A stretch of 48,184 nucleotides of DNA from Secundilactobacillus collinoides DSM 20515 = JCM 1123 (GCF_001435975.1 NZ_AYYR01000059.1:1-48184); one strand, 5' to 3'. Positions 23,617 to 31,825 are shown, counted from the stretch's first letter. Translations and numbers: made by a program. Notes: generated by a model not told the origin, from the letters alone.

Positions 23617-24252
23617 TTAGCTGTTTACTTTTCCCGCAAAACTCGGCTTAAAGTAGCTGCTGATCGTTTGAACCTGGACGTTTTCTCCGGGTTCCGGTGC
23701 CGCAACGTATTGATTGTTGCCAATGTAAATGGCAACGTGGTAGCTTGCGCCTTGTTTGCCCCAGAAGAGCAAATCACCAGCCTGTGCATCAGAAACGGCT
23801 TCCTTTGTGACCTTAGACTCCTGCGTTACGGTGTAATGACCAAGCGTGATGCCAGCAGCGTGCTGGTAAACATAATCGGTTAACCCAGAACAGTCCATCC
23901 CCTTCAGAGATTCACCGCCCCAAACGTAAGGGATATTTTCAGTAGCAAGTTCTTTAGCCAAAGCAACGACTTTTTTGGCAGTCGTGCTGGAAGTCGAACT
24001 AGTACTGGTACTCGACGAACTAGTTGCATCTGCGGTGGTACTCGATGCACTAGCCGTCGAAGCACTAGTCGTCGACGAAGTTGCAGAACTGGATGTATCA
24101 CTGTCAGAAGTTGAATTAACAGCGTCATGAGCAGCCTGGGTTTCAGTCTGATTAGGTAAAGCCTGAATGCTAGCCGCGTGAGCACTAACCGTTGTGACAC
24201 CAAACAGTGCAACGGAAGCAGCAAGTGCTAAAAGTGGTTTTTTGAAAGTCAT
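23617..24252 (-). CDS. secreted NlpC/P60 peptidoglycan endopeptidase
   Basis: A 211-residue secreted enzyme: Sec signal peptide of about 27 residues (cleavage near VSAHA), then a disordered Ser/Thr-rich linker (about residues 40-95), then a C-terminal NlpC/P60 domain. The catalytic Cys is in MDCSGLTDYVY near residue 120, the His in YHVAIYIGNN near 169, and the third polar residue near AAPEPGEN. It would cut the peptide stem of cell-wall muropeptides (gamma-D-Glu to diamino acid). ATG with GAGGTG upstream. Upstream of it lies a 1.1-kb gap with the palindromic array. Confidence 0.9.
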   Translation of the reverse strand: MTFKKPLLALAASVALFGVTTVSAHAASIQALPNQTETQAAHDAVNSTSDSDTSSSATSSTTSASTASASSTTADATSSSSTSTSSTSSTTAKKVVALAKELATENIPYVWGGESLKGMDCSGLTDYVYQHAAGITLGHYTVTQESKVTKEAVSDAQAGDLLFWGKQGASYHVAIYIGNNQYVAAPEPGENVQVQTISSYFKPSFAGKVNS

Positions 24253-24360
24253 AGGAACACCTCATCTACATAGTTTTCGTTAGGTTTCATTATATCAATA
24301 AATTAATGATAACGCGTGAAGATAACTAGAAGATTACGTGAAGGTGATGATTTGGTGACA

Positions 24361-24527
24361 GAGTGTGGAAGAAGGCGTTTAGAGGGCGGAGCGTAAGTAA
24401 CTTTCGGCATCAAATCCTGGGCTTGGATTTGGTGCCGGAAGTTGCTTACGCAGGAGCCCTCTGCCTTCTGGAACACGTTTCGACGCCATATTAGCAAGAC
24501 CACTAAACTGACTGGGCCTGTATGGAA
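24361..24527 (+). repeat. palindromic array unit A1
   Basis: 167-bp unit with long imperfect inverted arms that would fold into a hairpin of about 130 bases: outer GTGTGGAAGAAGGC pairs with GCCTTCTGGAACAC, middle GAGGGC pairs with GCCCTC, inner GCGTAAG pairs with CTTACGC, then AACTT/AAGTT and AAATCC/GGATTT. Followed by a non-paired tail of about 50 bp ending CCTGTATGGAA. Nearly identical to A2 333 bp downstream. Open frames inside are by-products of the palindrome. Confidence 0.85.
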
Positions 24528-24693
24528 GAGTGTGGAAGGAAGCGTTTAAGGAGTGGAGTGTAAGGGACTTTGGGCAAAAAATCCCGGTCTTGGATTATTT
24601 GTCCGAAGTCCCTTACATGCAACTCCTTGCTTCCTGGAACACGTTTATACGCCATAACAGCAATTCCACTATGCTGACCGGGCCTGTATGGAA
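24528..24693 (+). repeat. palindromic array unit B1
   Basis: 166-bp unit with the same outline as A but different arms: GGAGTGTAAGGGACTT pairs with AAGTCCCTTACATGC and an inner GGGCAAAAAATCC with GGATTATTTGTCC. Outer GTGTGGAAGGAAGC pairs with GCTTCCTGGAACAC. Where A and B differ in the arms the partner base usually changes too. Confidence 0.85.
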
Positions 24694-24860
24694 GAGTGTG
24701 GAAGAAGGCGTTTAGAGGGCGGAGCGTAAGTAACTTTCGGCATCAAATCCTGGGCTTGGATTTGGTGCCAGAAGTTGCTTACGCAGGAGCCCTCTGCCTT
24801 CTGGAACACGTTTCGACAACATATTAGCAAGACCACTAAACTGACTGGGCCTGTATGGAA
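24694..24860 (+). repeat. palindromic array unit A2
   Basis: Second copy of A, starting exactly 333 bp after A1. By eye only about three substitutions (GCCGGAAG to GCCAGAAG; CGACGCC to CGACAAC), so the A-B pair was duplicated recently. Confidence 0.85.
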
Positions 24861-25010
24861 GAGTGTGGAAGGAAGCGTTTAAGGAGTGGAGTGTAAGGGA
24901 CTTTGGGCAAAAAATCCCGGTCTTGGATTATTTGTCCGAAGTCCCTTACATGCAACTCCTTGCTTCCTGGAACACGTTTATACGCCATATTAGCAAAACC
25001 AAAACGCTGA
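24861..25010 (+). repeat. palindromic array unit B2
   Basis: Second copy of B. The hairpin part is identical to B1 by eye; the tail beyond about 24988 diverges, marking the end of the 333-bp tandem duplication. From about 25011 to 25340 the gap holds A- and C-rich sequence with no gene or structure I can name. Confidence 0.82.
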
Positions 25011-25341
25011 CCGAACATTTATCATCAATGTATGTAAGCCCTCGAAAAAACAGCTCCCTTGCTCCCAACACCCATTTCAACATGGCCTCAAAAAAATCAA
25101 ACACCTCGAAAACTACTTCACGGTACCAAACCCTCCCCTAAAAACAAACCGCTTAAATCCTCTGTACCAACCTGAAATTTCACTCAAAATAAACAAGTGA
25201 AACTTGCACACTTAAGCATTCGCCAAAAACAGATTCAACAAAACATCCCAAGTTCGCGAGTTAGCACACAATTTCAGCCAATTTGTGGGTAACAACAAAC
25301 CCCGCCACTTCAGTCTTTCCCACACAAGCCCACACGCAATA

Positions 25342-25371
25342 TTGTTCATTCAGCGCTAAATCGGCTATAAT
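25342..25371 (+). promoter_or_regulatory. promoter of the small gene at 25406
   Basis: -35 TTGTTC (25342-25347), 18-bp spacer, consensus -10 TATAAT (25366-25371), giving a leader of about 30 bases. Confidence 0.65.
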
Positions 25372-25405
25372 AAGGTTAGACCAAATCAAAAGGTGGAGGG
25401 ATCTT

Positions 25406-25594
25406 ATGGAACAAGAAATGAGCGCTATTGCTGAGAAAATCATTGGATACCAAAAAAAGCACAATTTGACTGATACTGAACTCGCACTGAATCTTCATAT
25501 CACGGTCGAACGACTTCACAACATCAAATCAATGGAAAGCCAGCCGACCGCTGAGGAAACCGCTGAGCTCACAAAGTTCATCGGTAGCAAATAG
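25406..25594 (+). CDS. small helical HTH-like protein of lactobacilli
   Basis: A 62-residue protein, KIIGYQKKHNLTDTELALNL being a likely helix-turn-helix-type start followed by a second helix VERLHNIKSM and a third AEETAELTKFI. By memory it resembles the conserved LBP_cg2779-type small proteins found across lactobacilli, whose function is not known; I cannot run the search. ATG at 25406 with GGTGGAGGG upstream, a TATAAT promoter and its own terminator, so it is a single-gene unit. It could be a small DNA-binding or adaptor protein. Confidence 0.8.
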   Translation: MEQEMSAIAEKIIGYQKKHNLTDTELALNLHITVERLHNIKSMESQPTAEETAELTKFIGSK

Positions 25595-25624
25595 TTGGTT
25601 TACGACATATAAAAACGTCAAATA

Positions 25625-25676
25625 AAAGATGATGACTGATCACGAACAAGCGCTCGTAATCAGTCATCATCTTTTT
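25625..25676. terminator. bidirectional terminator
   Basis: Stem of 16 bp (AAAGATGATGACTGAT with its complement) plus inner ACGA/TCGT, T run at the 3' side and A run at the 5' side. Shared by the small gene at 25406 and the convergent macrodomain gene. Confidence 0.85.
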
Positions 25677-25691
25677 CTTTTAAAAATTCAA

Positions 25692-26192
25692 TTAATCCAG
25701 TTCGTTTAAAACAGCCTGATATGCCGAAAAGGCTGCGTCCTCAAAACAGACCATAGTGACCTGCAGCGGTGCGTCAAATTGAGCGATAGCAGTCAAAGCA
25801 ATCTTAGCTGCCGCCTTTAAGGGATACCCGTAAACGCCGGTGCTGATCGATGGAAAAGCGATTGTTTGACACCCGTTTTCAACCGCGCGCTTTAAACTAT
25901 TCACGTAGCACGCCCGCAACAATTTCGGTTCTTCAAACGACCCATCACGCCAGATGGGTCCCGGTGTATGGATCACAAAACGAGCTGGTAAGCGAAAACC
26001 TGGGGTGACCTTCGCCTCTCCTGTTGGACAGCCGCCCAGTTTGCGGCAGGCAATGTCGAGTTCTGGTCCAGCTGCCCGGTGGATGGCGCCATCGACCCCG
26101 CCACCGCCAACCAGACCAGTATTAGCGGCGTTAACGATTGCATCAACCTTCATTGTCGTGATATCACCCTGAATAACGCTGATCTGTGCCAA
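25692..26192 (-). CDS. macrodomain protein, O-acetyl-ADP-ribose deacetylase-like
   Basis: A 166-residue single macrodomain. Seen: ADP-ribose motifs DAIVNAANTGLVGGGGVDGAIH (first Asn/Gly-rich loop; residues about 17-38), the TPGPIW segment near 75 and the phosphate loop IAFPSISTGVYGYP near 111-124. YmdB-type members hydrolyse O-acetyl-ADP-ribose and mono-ADP-ribosylated proteins. TTG start with AGGAGG upstream. Fifteen bases separate it from the upstream 64-codon gene, so the two share a transcript. Confidence 0.9.
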   Translation of the reverse strand: MAQISVIQGDITTMKVDAIVNAANTGLVGGGGVDGAIHRAAGPELDIACRKLGGCPTGEAKVTPGFRLPARFVIHTPGPIWRDGSFEEPKLLRACYVNSLKRAVENGCQTIAFPSISTGVYGYPLKAAAKIALTAIAQFDAPLQVTMVCFEDAAFSAYQAVLNELD

Positions 26193-26207
26193 ATTGAAGC
26201 CTCCTAT

Positions 26208-26402
26208 CTATTTTTGCCGTGACCACCAGTGACGTTTTTTCTTTGCTGATTCATCACTGGTACCGTCTTTTTTCTGTGCTTTCATCCGAGCCATACCCAC
26301 CTGCATGGGATTCATGGCAAGCGCATTAATGTCTAATTTCTTCTTAGTAGCCGCTGTTTCCTCAGTTGATTCTTCCTGTGTATGATTTTGATTTTCTGTC
26401 AT
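26208..26402 (-). CDS. small charged protein, unknown
   Basis: A 64-residue hydrophilic protein: acidic, Thr/Glu-rich N-terminus, a central ALAMNPMQVGMARMKAQKK segment with regularly spaced Met, and a basic C-terminus ending KKKRHWWSRQK. No known domain. The ATG at 26402 has GAGGATG upstream; open frame to 26501 extends into the promoter and is rejected. First gene of a two-gene unit with the macrodomain gene. Coding is supported by the ribosome binding site and spacing rather than by homology. Confidence 0.65.
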   Translation of the reverse strand: MTENQNHTQEESTEETAATKKKLDINALAMNPMQVGMARMKAQKKDGTSDESAKKKRHWWSRQK

Positions 26403-26571
26403 GATTTCATCCTCGATATCTGTCAATTCCGACAATTTACTGTATAATAGTCGGTGTTGGTTTACCACCATTATAACGCCCGCAATCAAAGATGTGGGCA
26501 TTTGGCAACCAACTTACCAGCGAGCGTCATTTGATTAGTTAAGGTCATTCATTTAAAACGAGGTGTCGCTA

Positions 26572-27411
26572 TTGAGTATCCAGATTGTGACGGATTCAAC
26601 CGTTCAATTAACCGAAGAAGAATTAAACGACTTACCCATTACTGTTGTGCCATTAGTCGTCCGCATTGGCGATAAAGAGTATTTTAATAATGGAAAAGAT
26701 ATTACCAATATTGAAATTCTCAGTCACTTAACGGGGGATGAAGAACTGCCTAAAACTAGCCAGCCCTCCATTGGCCAATTTCTTGAAGTATTCAACGACA
26801 TTGGTGATGCCGGTGACGAGGTGTTGTGTCTTAATTTAACACACCATCTCAGCGGCACGGTAAACGCCGCGCGCCAGGCTGCCGATATTACAGAAACAAA
26901 GGTCACAGTGATCGATTCATTGTCAATTGATCGTGGGCTGGCGTTTCAGGTCATCACCGCCGCAAAAATGGCGAAGAACCACGCGCCGTTGGAAAACATC
27001 CTCAACGCCATTGAGTTACACAGGGAAAACACGGAAATCTATGTTTTTTTAAACACATTGGAAAACTTGATCAAGGGCGGCCGTCTCAGCCGGACAGCGG
27101 GCGGCATCGCCAACCTCCTGCACATCAAAGTCGTTGCTGAGGTCAAGAACGGTGCGTTGCAGGTTGCTTCAAAGGGCCGGGGCAAGCGATTCTTGAACAA
27201 ACAAATTGATGAGCTGGTGGCTCGCATTCAACTACTATCCCCAGCCAAAGTTGGCCTGACTCATGTGGATAATTTGACACAGTCCAGTGAGATTGCAGGC
27301 CGAATCCACGAAAGTCTGCCTAACACAGAAATTACAATTCACGAAGCAGGTCCAGTTATCAGTACCTATACTGGTTTAGGGGCACTGGCGGTTGAATTCT
27401 ATACAGATTAA
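26572..27411 (+). CDS. DegV-family fatty-acid-binding protein
   Basis: A 279-residue DegV protein: N-terminal IQIVTDSTVQL, the TSQPSIGQF loop near 66-74 that binds the carboxylate, LSGTVNAARQAA near 95, and the RLSRTAGGIANLL block near 165. Family members (FakB) bind exogenous fatty acids and present them to the kinase FakA. TTG at 26572 chosen, GAGGTG 6 bp before it; the GTG at 26563 overlaps that site. Several DegV copies are usual in lactobacilli. The gene stands alone. Confidence 0.92.
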   Translation: MSIQIVTDSTVQLTEEELNDLPITVVPLVVRIGDKEYFNNGKDITNIEILSHLTGDEELPKTSQPSIGQFLEVFNDIGDAGDEVLCLNLTHHLSGTVNAARQAADITETKVTVIDSLSIDRGLAFQVITAAKMAKNHAPLENILNAIELHRENTEIYVFLNTLENLIKGGRLSRTAGGIANLLHIKVVAEVKNGALQVASKGRGKRFLNKQIDELVARIQLLSPAKVGLTHVDNLTQSSEIAGRIHESLPNTEITIHEAGPVISTYTGLGALAVEFYTD

Positions 27412-27414
27412 CCT

Positions 27415-27469
27415 AAAAAGAAGATTCAGTTCATTTCCGAATACGGACATTGAACTAAATCTTCTTTTT
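27415..27469. terminator. bidirectional terminator after degV
   Basis: Stem of about 18 bp (27415-27433 with 27451-27469, one mismatch) with A and T runs on either side. It also lies 34 bp beyond the stop of the convergent gene at 27504. Confidence 0.85.
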
Positions 27470-27503
27470 ATTTTGCAACACCAATGAATACCACGCGCTT
27501 TAA

Positions 27504-27854
27504 CTATCGATCCTGCTGTTTAGCACCGTTAGCCTGGTTCCGCTTGAGGTTTTCTGAATGCTGCTTTGTTTGCTGTTCTTTTTTTAACTGTTCAACTTCT
27601 GCCGCCCGTTCTTTTGCCGCTTTTTCTTTTGCTTGAGAACGCGCTTTGAAGTAATTATAAACGGCCACCACAATGAAGCCGAGAATCACTTGAAATGGGA
27701 ACGATATTAGGGTGCTCATCGAGTACGGTTTATGCGTCATCGGCGGGACTGCTAAATCATAAATGATGAGCAGAATCGTCATCGCCATGACCACTTGAAT
27801 TGTATCTCGAATCCACTTCGGCAGCTTAGCCCACCATTTCCATATCTGATCCAC
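27504..27854 (-). CDS. small membrane protein with a charged coiled-coil tail
   Basis: A 116-residue protein: Trp-rich N-terminus (MDQIWKWWAKLPKWIRD, amphipathic), two hydrophobic helices at about 17-36 and 50-66, then a Lys/Glu/Gln-rich tail of about 48 residues likely to form a cytoplasmic coiled coil. Unknown function. GTG start with GGAGGA upstream. It follows the Sm-like repeat protein by 12 bp and so is its operon partner, which suggests a joint role at the membrane. Confidence 0.75.
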   Translation of the reverse strand: MDQIWKWWAKLPKWIRDTIQVVMAMTILLIIYDLAVPPMTHKPYSMSTLISFPFQVILGFIVVAVYNYFKARSQAKEKAAKERAAEVEQLKKEQQTKQHSENLKRNQANGAKQQDR

Positions 27855-27866
27855 TACAAATTCCTC

Positions 27867-29033
27867 CTACAACTCACCCTGGTTACGCAATTCCTTTTCC
27901 AACAATTGAGCATCCATGTAATCAAACGCGACTTCATCCACATCGGCAATTTCAAACATGGTCCCTAATGGATCAATGATCATGCCCTCTTCGACCTGGT
28001 GAAAGATAAATTGCTTATCATCCAGCCGGCTCAGATAACCAGTGATGCTTTGATCATCGTGCAGCTGGATCCGCACGATGCGCCGCAGTGCTACCGATTG
28101 CCCAAGAATCATCGAAAAGAGGTCAGTGGTCGGGTCAAAGAGCCGTTCATCATTAAGTCCAGGCTGCTTTGTCACACCCACCCGCTGATTGATACTGATA
28201 AATGTTTCCACGACCTGCAAATAATCCGACCGCGTAATAACTTGTTGGATGGCACTCAGTTTAGTCAGCCAGTAACCGCCAAATTGACCAGCCATATCAA
28301 CCAGATTAACCAGCACCATATCGTTGGTCAGCGTGTTGACTCGGCCAACAAAGAACATGCCTTCATCCGCCTTTGGATTCAATGAAACTAACGCATTTGT
28401 TTCAAACGCGTGTTGCAGTGCCTCTTGAATCCCTGTCTGGCTCTCTACTTGATGGGTCGTGACGGGCGGCATATTCTCAAATACCCCCATCGCAACGGTC
28501 TGTAACGTCAGTTCTTTACCTTCAAACTCCACAAGAAGAATGTCAGCAAAATCAAACGTCAGCTTAGGTTTATCATGTAGGTCAAACTTATTAAACACCT
28601 GAAAATCCACGTCATAATCCGAAATTCGGGTAACCTGACCTTCATAAAATTTATCAGAATCGCGTTCAACCACCATGATGGTACTTTCATTGACCATCGC
28701 ATTTTCCAACACTTGGCGTATCAGGGGTCGTTTTAAATTAAACGCTGATGTTAGTTTACCATAACTCACAAAGTGAGACTGCTGTGCGTTTTCAATTCGA
28801 AATCGCATACTGTCCAGATCATCACTGTCGAACTCAACAAACTCAATAGCCTCAAAGGTTAAATAGACGGCACCATCCTCGATACCGCTATCATCAAACG
28901 TGGTCAAAACGATACCAAGTTCGTCAATAATGTTGACATAACCGGTATACACGACGTTTTGATTGAGTTGATAGACGTTGACTAAGGCTTTTCGCTGCAG
29001 CGCAAACCTTAGGTCGTTTACGATTGAATTCAA
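27867..29033 (-). CDS. protein of four Sm-like beta-barrel repeats, unknown
   Basis: A 388-residue protein I do not recognise by name. It contains four related segments of about 65 residues (near 7-72, 104-176, 205-275, 310-380), each with: helix, valine-rich strand, a G(Y/Q/R)V turn preceded by F/Y (VVYTGYVN; KFYEGQVTRI; MFFVGRVNTL; SITGYLSRL), a strand ending in an Asp or hydrophobic pair, and a VEF/VAF strand (FVEFDS, LLVEFEG, EVAFDYMD). That is the pattern of a five-strand Sm/SH3-like barrel. TTG start with GAGGTG 7 bp upstream. In an operon with a small membrane protein. RNA or protein binding is possible; function unknown. Confidence 0.8.
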   Translation of the reverse strand: MNSIVNDLRFALQRKALVNVYQLNQNVVYTGYVNIIDELGIVLTTFDDSGIEDGAVYLTFEAIEFVEFDSDDLDSMRFRIENAQQSHFVSYGKLTSAFNLKRPLIRQVLENAMVNESTIMVVERDSDKFYEGQVTRISDYDVDFQVFNKFDLHDKPKLTFDFADILLVEFEGKELTLQTVAMGVFENMPPVTTHQVESQTGIQEALQHAFETNALVSLNPKADEGMFFVGRVNTLTNDMVLVNLVDMAGQFGGYWLTKLSAIQQVITRSDYLQVVETFISINQRVGVTKQPGLNDERLFDPTTDLFSMILGQSVALRRIVRIQLHDDQSITGYLSRLDDKQFIFHQVEEGMIIDPLGTMFEIADVDEVAFDYMDAQLLEKELRNQGEL

Positions 29034-29106
29034 ATTGTCTCACCTCTTTTTCAATATTCTCAAACAGCTATGATAGCACATCTAGGCCTGAATTACTTAG
29101 AATTAA

Positions 29107-30081
29107 CTACGAAATTGCGTTGCTGACAAATTCTCTTAACTTTTGACCAGTAAGTCCGCCGCTCAATCCGACTAACAATTTGATCCGGGCCTTTTGCCCG
29201 TTCAAACCCTGGCATAAAATGAGTCCCATCTTGGTCAGTTCAATGCCGCCGCCCTCATAATCGTAAATATCCTGAGCAACGCCATTGTAACAGCGCGAAA
29301 CGAGAACGATAGGAATTCTCAACGCTAACAATTTTTCAATTGCCGGCAACGTTGCGGGCGGCAGGTTCCCAGCACCAAGACCTTCAATGACGAGTCCCTT
29401 CGTATCGGGTGATGCAATAGCATTAAACAACGTCCCACCCATTCCAGCGTAGGCTTTGATCAAGTACACACCATCTTCAACGTGATCGAGGGCGCAGGTC
29501 GACTGCTGGATCAGTTCTTGGAAGTATTGCGCTTTGCCTTTGGCAACGACACCTATTGGTCCAAACGTTGGCGTTCGAAACGTTGCCACATTAGTGGTAT
29601 GCGTTTTTGTCACATAACGGGCGGTATGAATCTCGTCGTTCATGACGACCAACGCACCCTTGCCTTTTGATTCCGGCGTAGCGGCCACCATAATTGCACT
29701 TTGAAAGTTATACAGCCCATCTGATCCGATTTCGTTAGATGACCGCATCGCACCCGTTAGAACGATGGGGATATCACTGGTCTGAGTCAGGTCTAAAAAA
29801 TACGCCGTTTCTTCCAGCGTGTCTGTCCCGTGGGTGATCACGACCCCATCGACACCCTCCTGCACCGCTTGGTCAATGCGTTGTTTGATTTGCAGCATCA
29901 CGGCTGGGGTCACATGAGGGGAAGGCAGGTTAAACATCTCATCAGTTACTAAATTGACCTGGCCATTTAAAATAGTGGCTTCCTTGGCGATTGGGTTTTC
30001 TGCGTTCGGCACCACTTCGCCCTTTTCATTTTGCGACATTGAAATCGTGCCGCCGGTATGAATTGCTAAAATTGTTTTCAT
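29107..30081 (-). CDS. L-asparaginase, type I (cytoplasmic)
   Basis: A 324-residue asparaginase. Both catalytic threonines are visible: IHTGGTISM (first Thr, residues 7-15) and ITHGTDTLEETA (second Thr-Asp pair near 83-94), with Lys in the LIKAYAGMGG region. No signal peptide, so the cytoplasmic AnsA type. Converts asparagine to aspartate and ammonia. ATG with GAGGTA upstream. Stands alone, 73 bp after the Sm-repeat operon start. I saw no clear terminator downstream. Confidence 0.93.
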   Translation of the reverse strand: MKTILAIHTGGTISMSQNEKGEVVPNAENPIAKEATILNGQVNLVTDEMFNLPSPHVTPAVMLQIKQRIDQAVQEGVDGVVITHGTDTLEETAYFLDLTQTSDIPIVLTGAMRSSNEIGSDGLYNFQSAIMVAATPESKGKGALVVMNDEIHTARYVTKTHTTNVATFRTPTFGPIGVVAKGKAQYFQELIQQSTCALDHVEDGVYLIKAYAGMGGTLFNAIASPDTKGLVIEGLGAGNLPPATLPAIEKLLALRIPIVLVSRCYNGVAQDIYDYEGGGIELTKMGLILCQGLNGQKARIKLLVGLSGGLTGQKLREFVSNAIS

Positions 30082-30284
30082 AATTTACCTCAGTATTTAA
30101 TTTAATGGGTTACATAAAAAAGTACAAATGAAGCTTACAATATCGTATTTTACCCGCGTTACTGTCAAAATAAGTTAAAATATAGTAAAAGATGACACAC
30201 GTCCGAGGCGACTAATCATGAAGAGGTTACGCGATCTCATCAGCGTGCCAACGTTACTCACGTTTGATAAAGGAGGGATTCAGG

Positions 30285-30443
30285 ATGCCGGAGGAACCAG
30301 ATAAACGACACACACCAGGCGGGTTACCTAAAATCCAGGTGACTGTAAAAACCCCGCCCAGCTCTGGTGGTTTAACCAATTGGGGACCCATTTCTCAATG
30401 GGTTGTTGACAGTCTAAAGCATCTTTTCCACCATCGGAAATAA
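30285..30443 (+). CDS. 52-residue peptide gene, unknown
   Basis: A short open frame that starts ATG at 30285 with a perfect ribosome binding site AAAGGAGGG 7 bp upstream and is followed after 27 bp by a hairpin terminator. The peptide begins MPEEPDKRHTPGG, has a central KIQVTVKTPP and ends in an aromatic/basic region (ISQWVVDSLKHLFHHRK) that could be an amphipathic helix. No signal peptide and no known domain that I recognise. Its own site, terminator and a TTACTG-16-TATAGT promoter candidate (30159-30186) make a real gene likely. A membrane-active or protein-binding microprotein is possible. Confidence 0.65.
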   Translation: MPEEPDKRHTPGGLPKIQVTVKTPPSSGGLTNWGPISQWVVDSLKHLFHHRK

Positions 30444-30469
30444 AGTGACTCATGCAACACCGTGATGAG

Positions 30470-30509
30470 AGGATTATCGCTGTCTAACGGGCGAAATCCT
30501 TTTTATTTT
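30470..30509 (+). terminator. terminator of the 52-codon gene
   Basis: Stem AGGATT/AATCCT with inner CGC/GCG, then TTTTTATTTT. The rest of the gap to 30745 is A/T-rich with no further structure. Confidence 0.75.
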
Positions 30510-30745
30510 GTCGACAATCAAGCACATATTATTCTCATAATCGTTGTTTATTCATTTTTCATCAAGTACTGAATATCCACTTTTTGTTATTTTGACGAGA
30601 AAATTCTCTGCCATCGTTTTTATATAATCGCCATTAAATCAGGACTTAAATAATTAAAAAAGAAATAATAGTTCTGATAGCTGTCAAAATCCATTGCCAC
30701 GCACAATTAAGTGAAAATGAGAGTCTCTAATATTTTTTCATAATC

Positions 30746-30773
30746 TTGTAATTAAAATCATTTGTTGTATAAT
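30746..30773 (+). promoter_or_regulatory. promoter of the AEC permease
   Basis: -35 TTGTAA (30746-30751), 16-bp spacer, consensus -10 TATAAT (30768-30773), about 30 bases upstream of the start codon. Confidence 0.65.
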
Positions 30774-30805
30774 TTTACATTAACAGGTCGAGAGGAGATG
30801 TCATT

Positions 30806-31717
30806 GTGTTAAAAACTTTGATTTTTGCGTTATTACCCATTATTGTCACGATTGCGTTAGGCTACTTTGCTGCTGCCAGAGACTATTTCGATGATCATGA
30901 CAGTCAAATGTTTGTCCGGCTGGTCATGAATTTTATGTTACCCCTGAGCGTTTTTTCCGGTATCTGGAGTACACCCCGAAAAATCATCATTAAGGATATT
31001 CCGTTGGCAGCCTGGCTGCTGGTCAGCATGGTGGGTTGCTATATTATCTTTCTCATTATCAACCGGTACTTGTTTCACACTTCGCTACATATCTCGACGC
31101 TGCGCGCAATGTCCGTGGCCGACCCTTCAGTTCCATTTATCGGATCAGCTATTTTACCCCTTATTTTCGGTGCTTCACAGAGTGCCATTACGATCGGTGT
31201 TTGTACATTGATCATTAACATTTTGATTCTGCCAACCGTCTTCGCAACGCTGAGCAGCGACGCCAGTCTTGGCTCACGGTTATTAGGAACATTGAAGAAA
31301 CCACTTGTTGCAGCGGCGTTACTCGGGCTTATTTTGGCTCTCGTCGGCTGGCAAATGCCAGAGGACCTCAGCGGTTCCTTTGAACTATTGGGCAAAGGTG
31401 CTGGCGGATTAGCCATTTTTGCCACCGGGATCGTCCTGTTCACCCGGAAGATTTTGGTCAACAGAGCAATTGTTGCAACGGTCTTTTCGAAAAACATTCT
31501 GTTTCCAATTGTTATTTGGGGCATCATGTTGGCATTCGGCGCAACGTCAGAACTGCAACGGCTGGTCGTCTTGACCCTAGCTATCCCAACGGCGACAATG
31601 CCAACGACCTTAGCCATTCAATTCAACGTTAACGAATCAGAACTAGCATCAACTCAATTTTGGAGTACTGTGTGTTCCTTTATCACGCTAGCAGCATTCC
31701 TGGTGGCACTGAGTTAA
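30806..31717 (+). CDS. AEC-family (auxin efflux carrier) permease
   Basis: A 303-residue integral membrane protein with ten predicted helices in two halves, as in the AEC family. In lactobacilli members include malate permeases and other dicarboxylate/organic-acid carriers, but the substrate is not readable here. Signature segments: the N-terminal LLPIIVTIALGYFAAAR, central SVADPSVPFIGSAILPLIFG and the C-terminal PTATMPTTLAIQFN. GTG start with GAGAGGAGA upstream. No malolactic enzyme gene is near. Confidence 0.88.
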   Translation: MLKTLIFALLPIIVTIALGYFAAARDYFDDHDSQMFVRLVMNFMLPLSVFSGIWSTPRKIIIKDIPLAAWLLVSMVGCYIIFLIINRYLFHTSLHISTLRAMSVADPSVPFIGSAILPLIFGASQSAITIGVCTLIINILILPTVFATLSSDASLGSRLLGTLKKPLVAAALLGLILALVGWQMPEDLSGSFELLGKGAGGLAIFATGIVLFTRKILVNRAIVATVFSKNILFPIVIWGIMLAFGATSELQRLVVLTLAIPTATMPTTLAIQFNVNESELASTQFWSTVCSFITLAAFLVALS

Positions 31718-31825
31718 AGTCATTAATGACCAATCAAACAGATTTCGGTGCCTAAACCACAAGCCATCCATGCATTTCTAAACTTAAAAAACGGACACTG
31801 TCGTTCTGTGCCATCCGTATAGACT

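Noticed and set aside
24530-25141. Similar reading frames in both copies of unit B
   Set aside because: They are produced by the palindrome itself, have no ribosome binding site, and the protein differs only where the repeats differ.
24253-25260. CRISPR array
   Set aside because: Repeat units are 166-167 bp long, palindromic and adjacent; there are no unique spacers and no cas genes.
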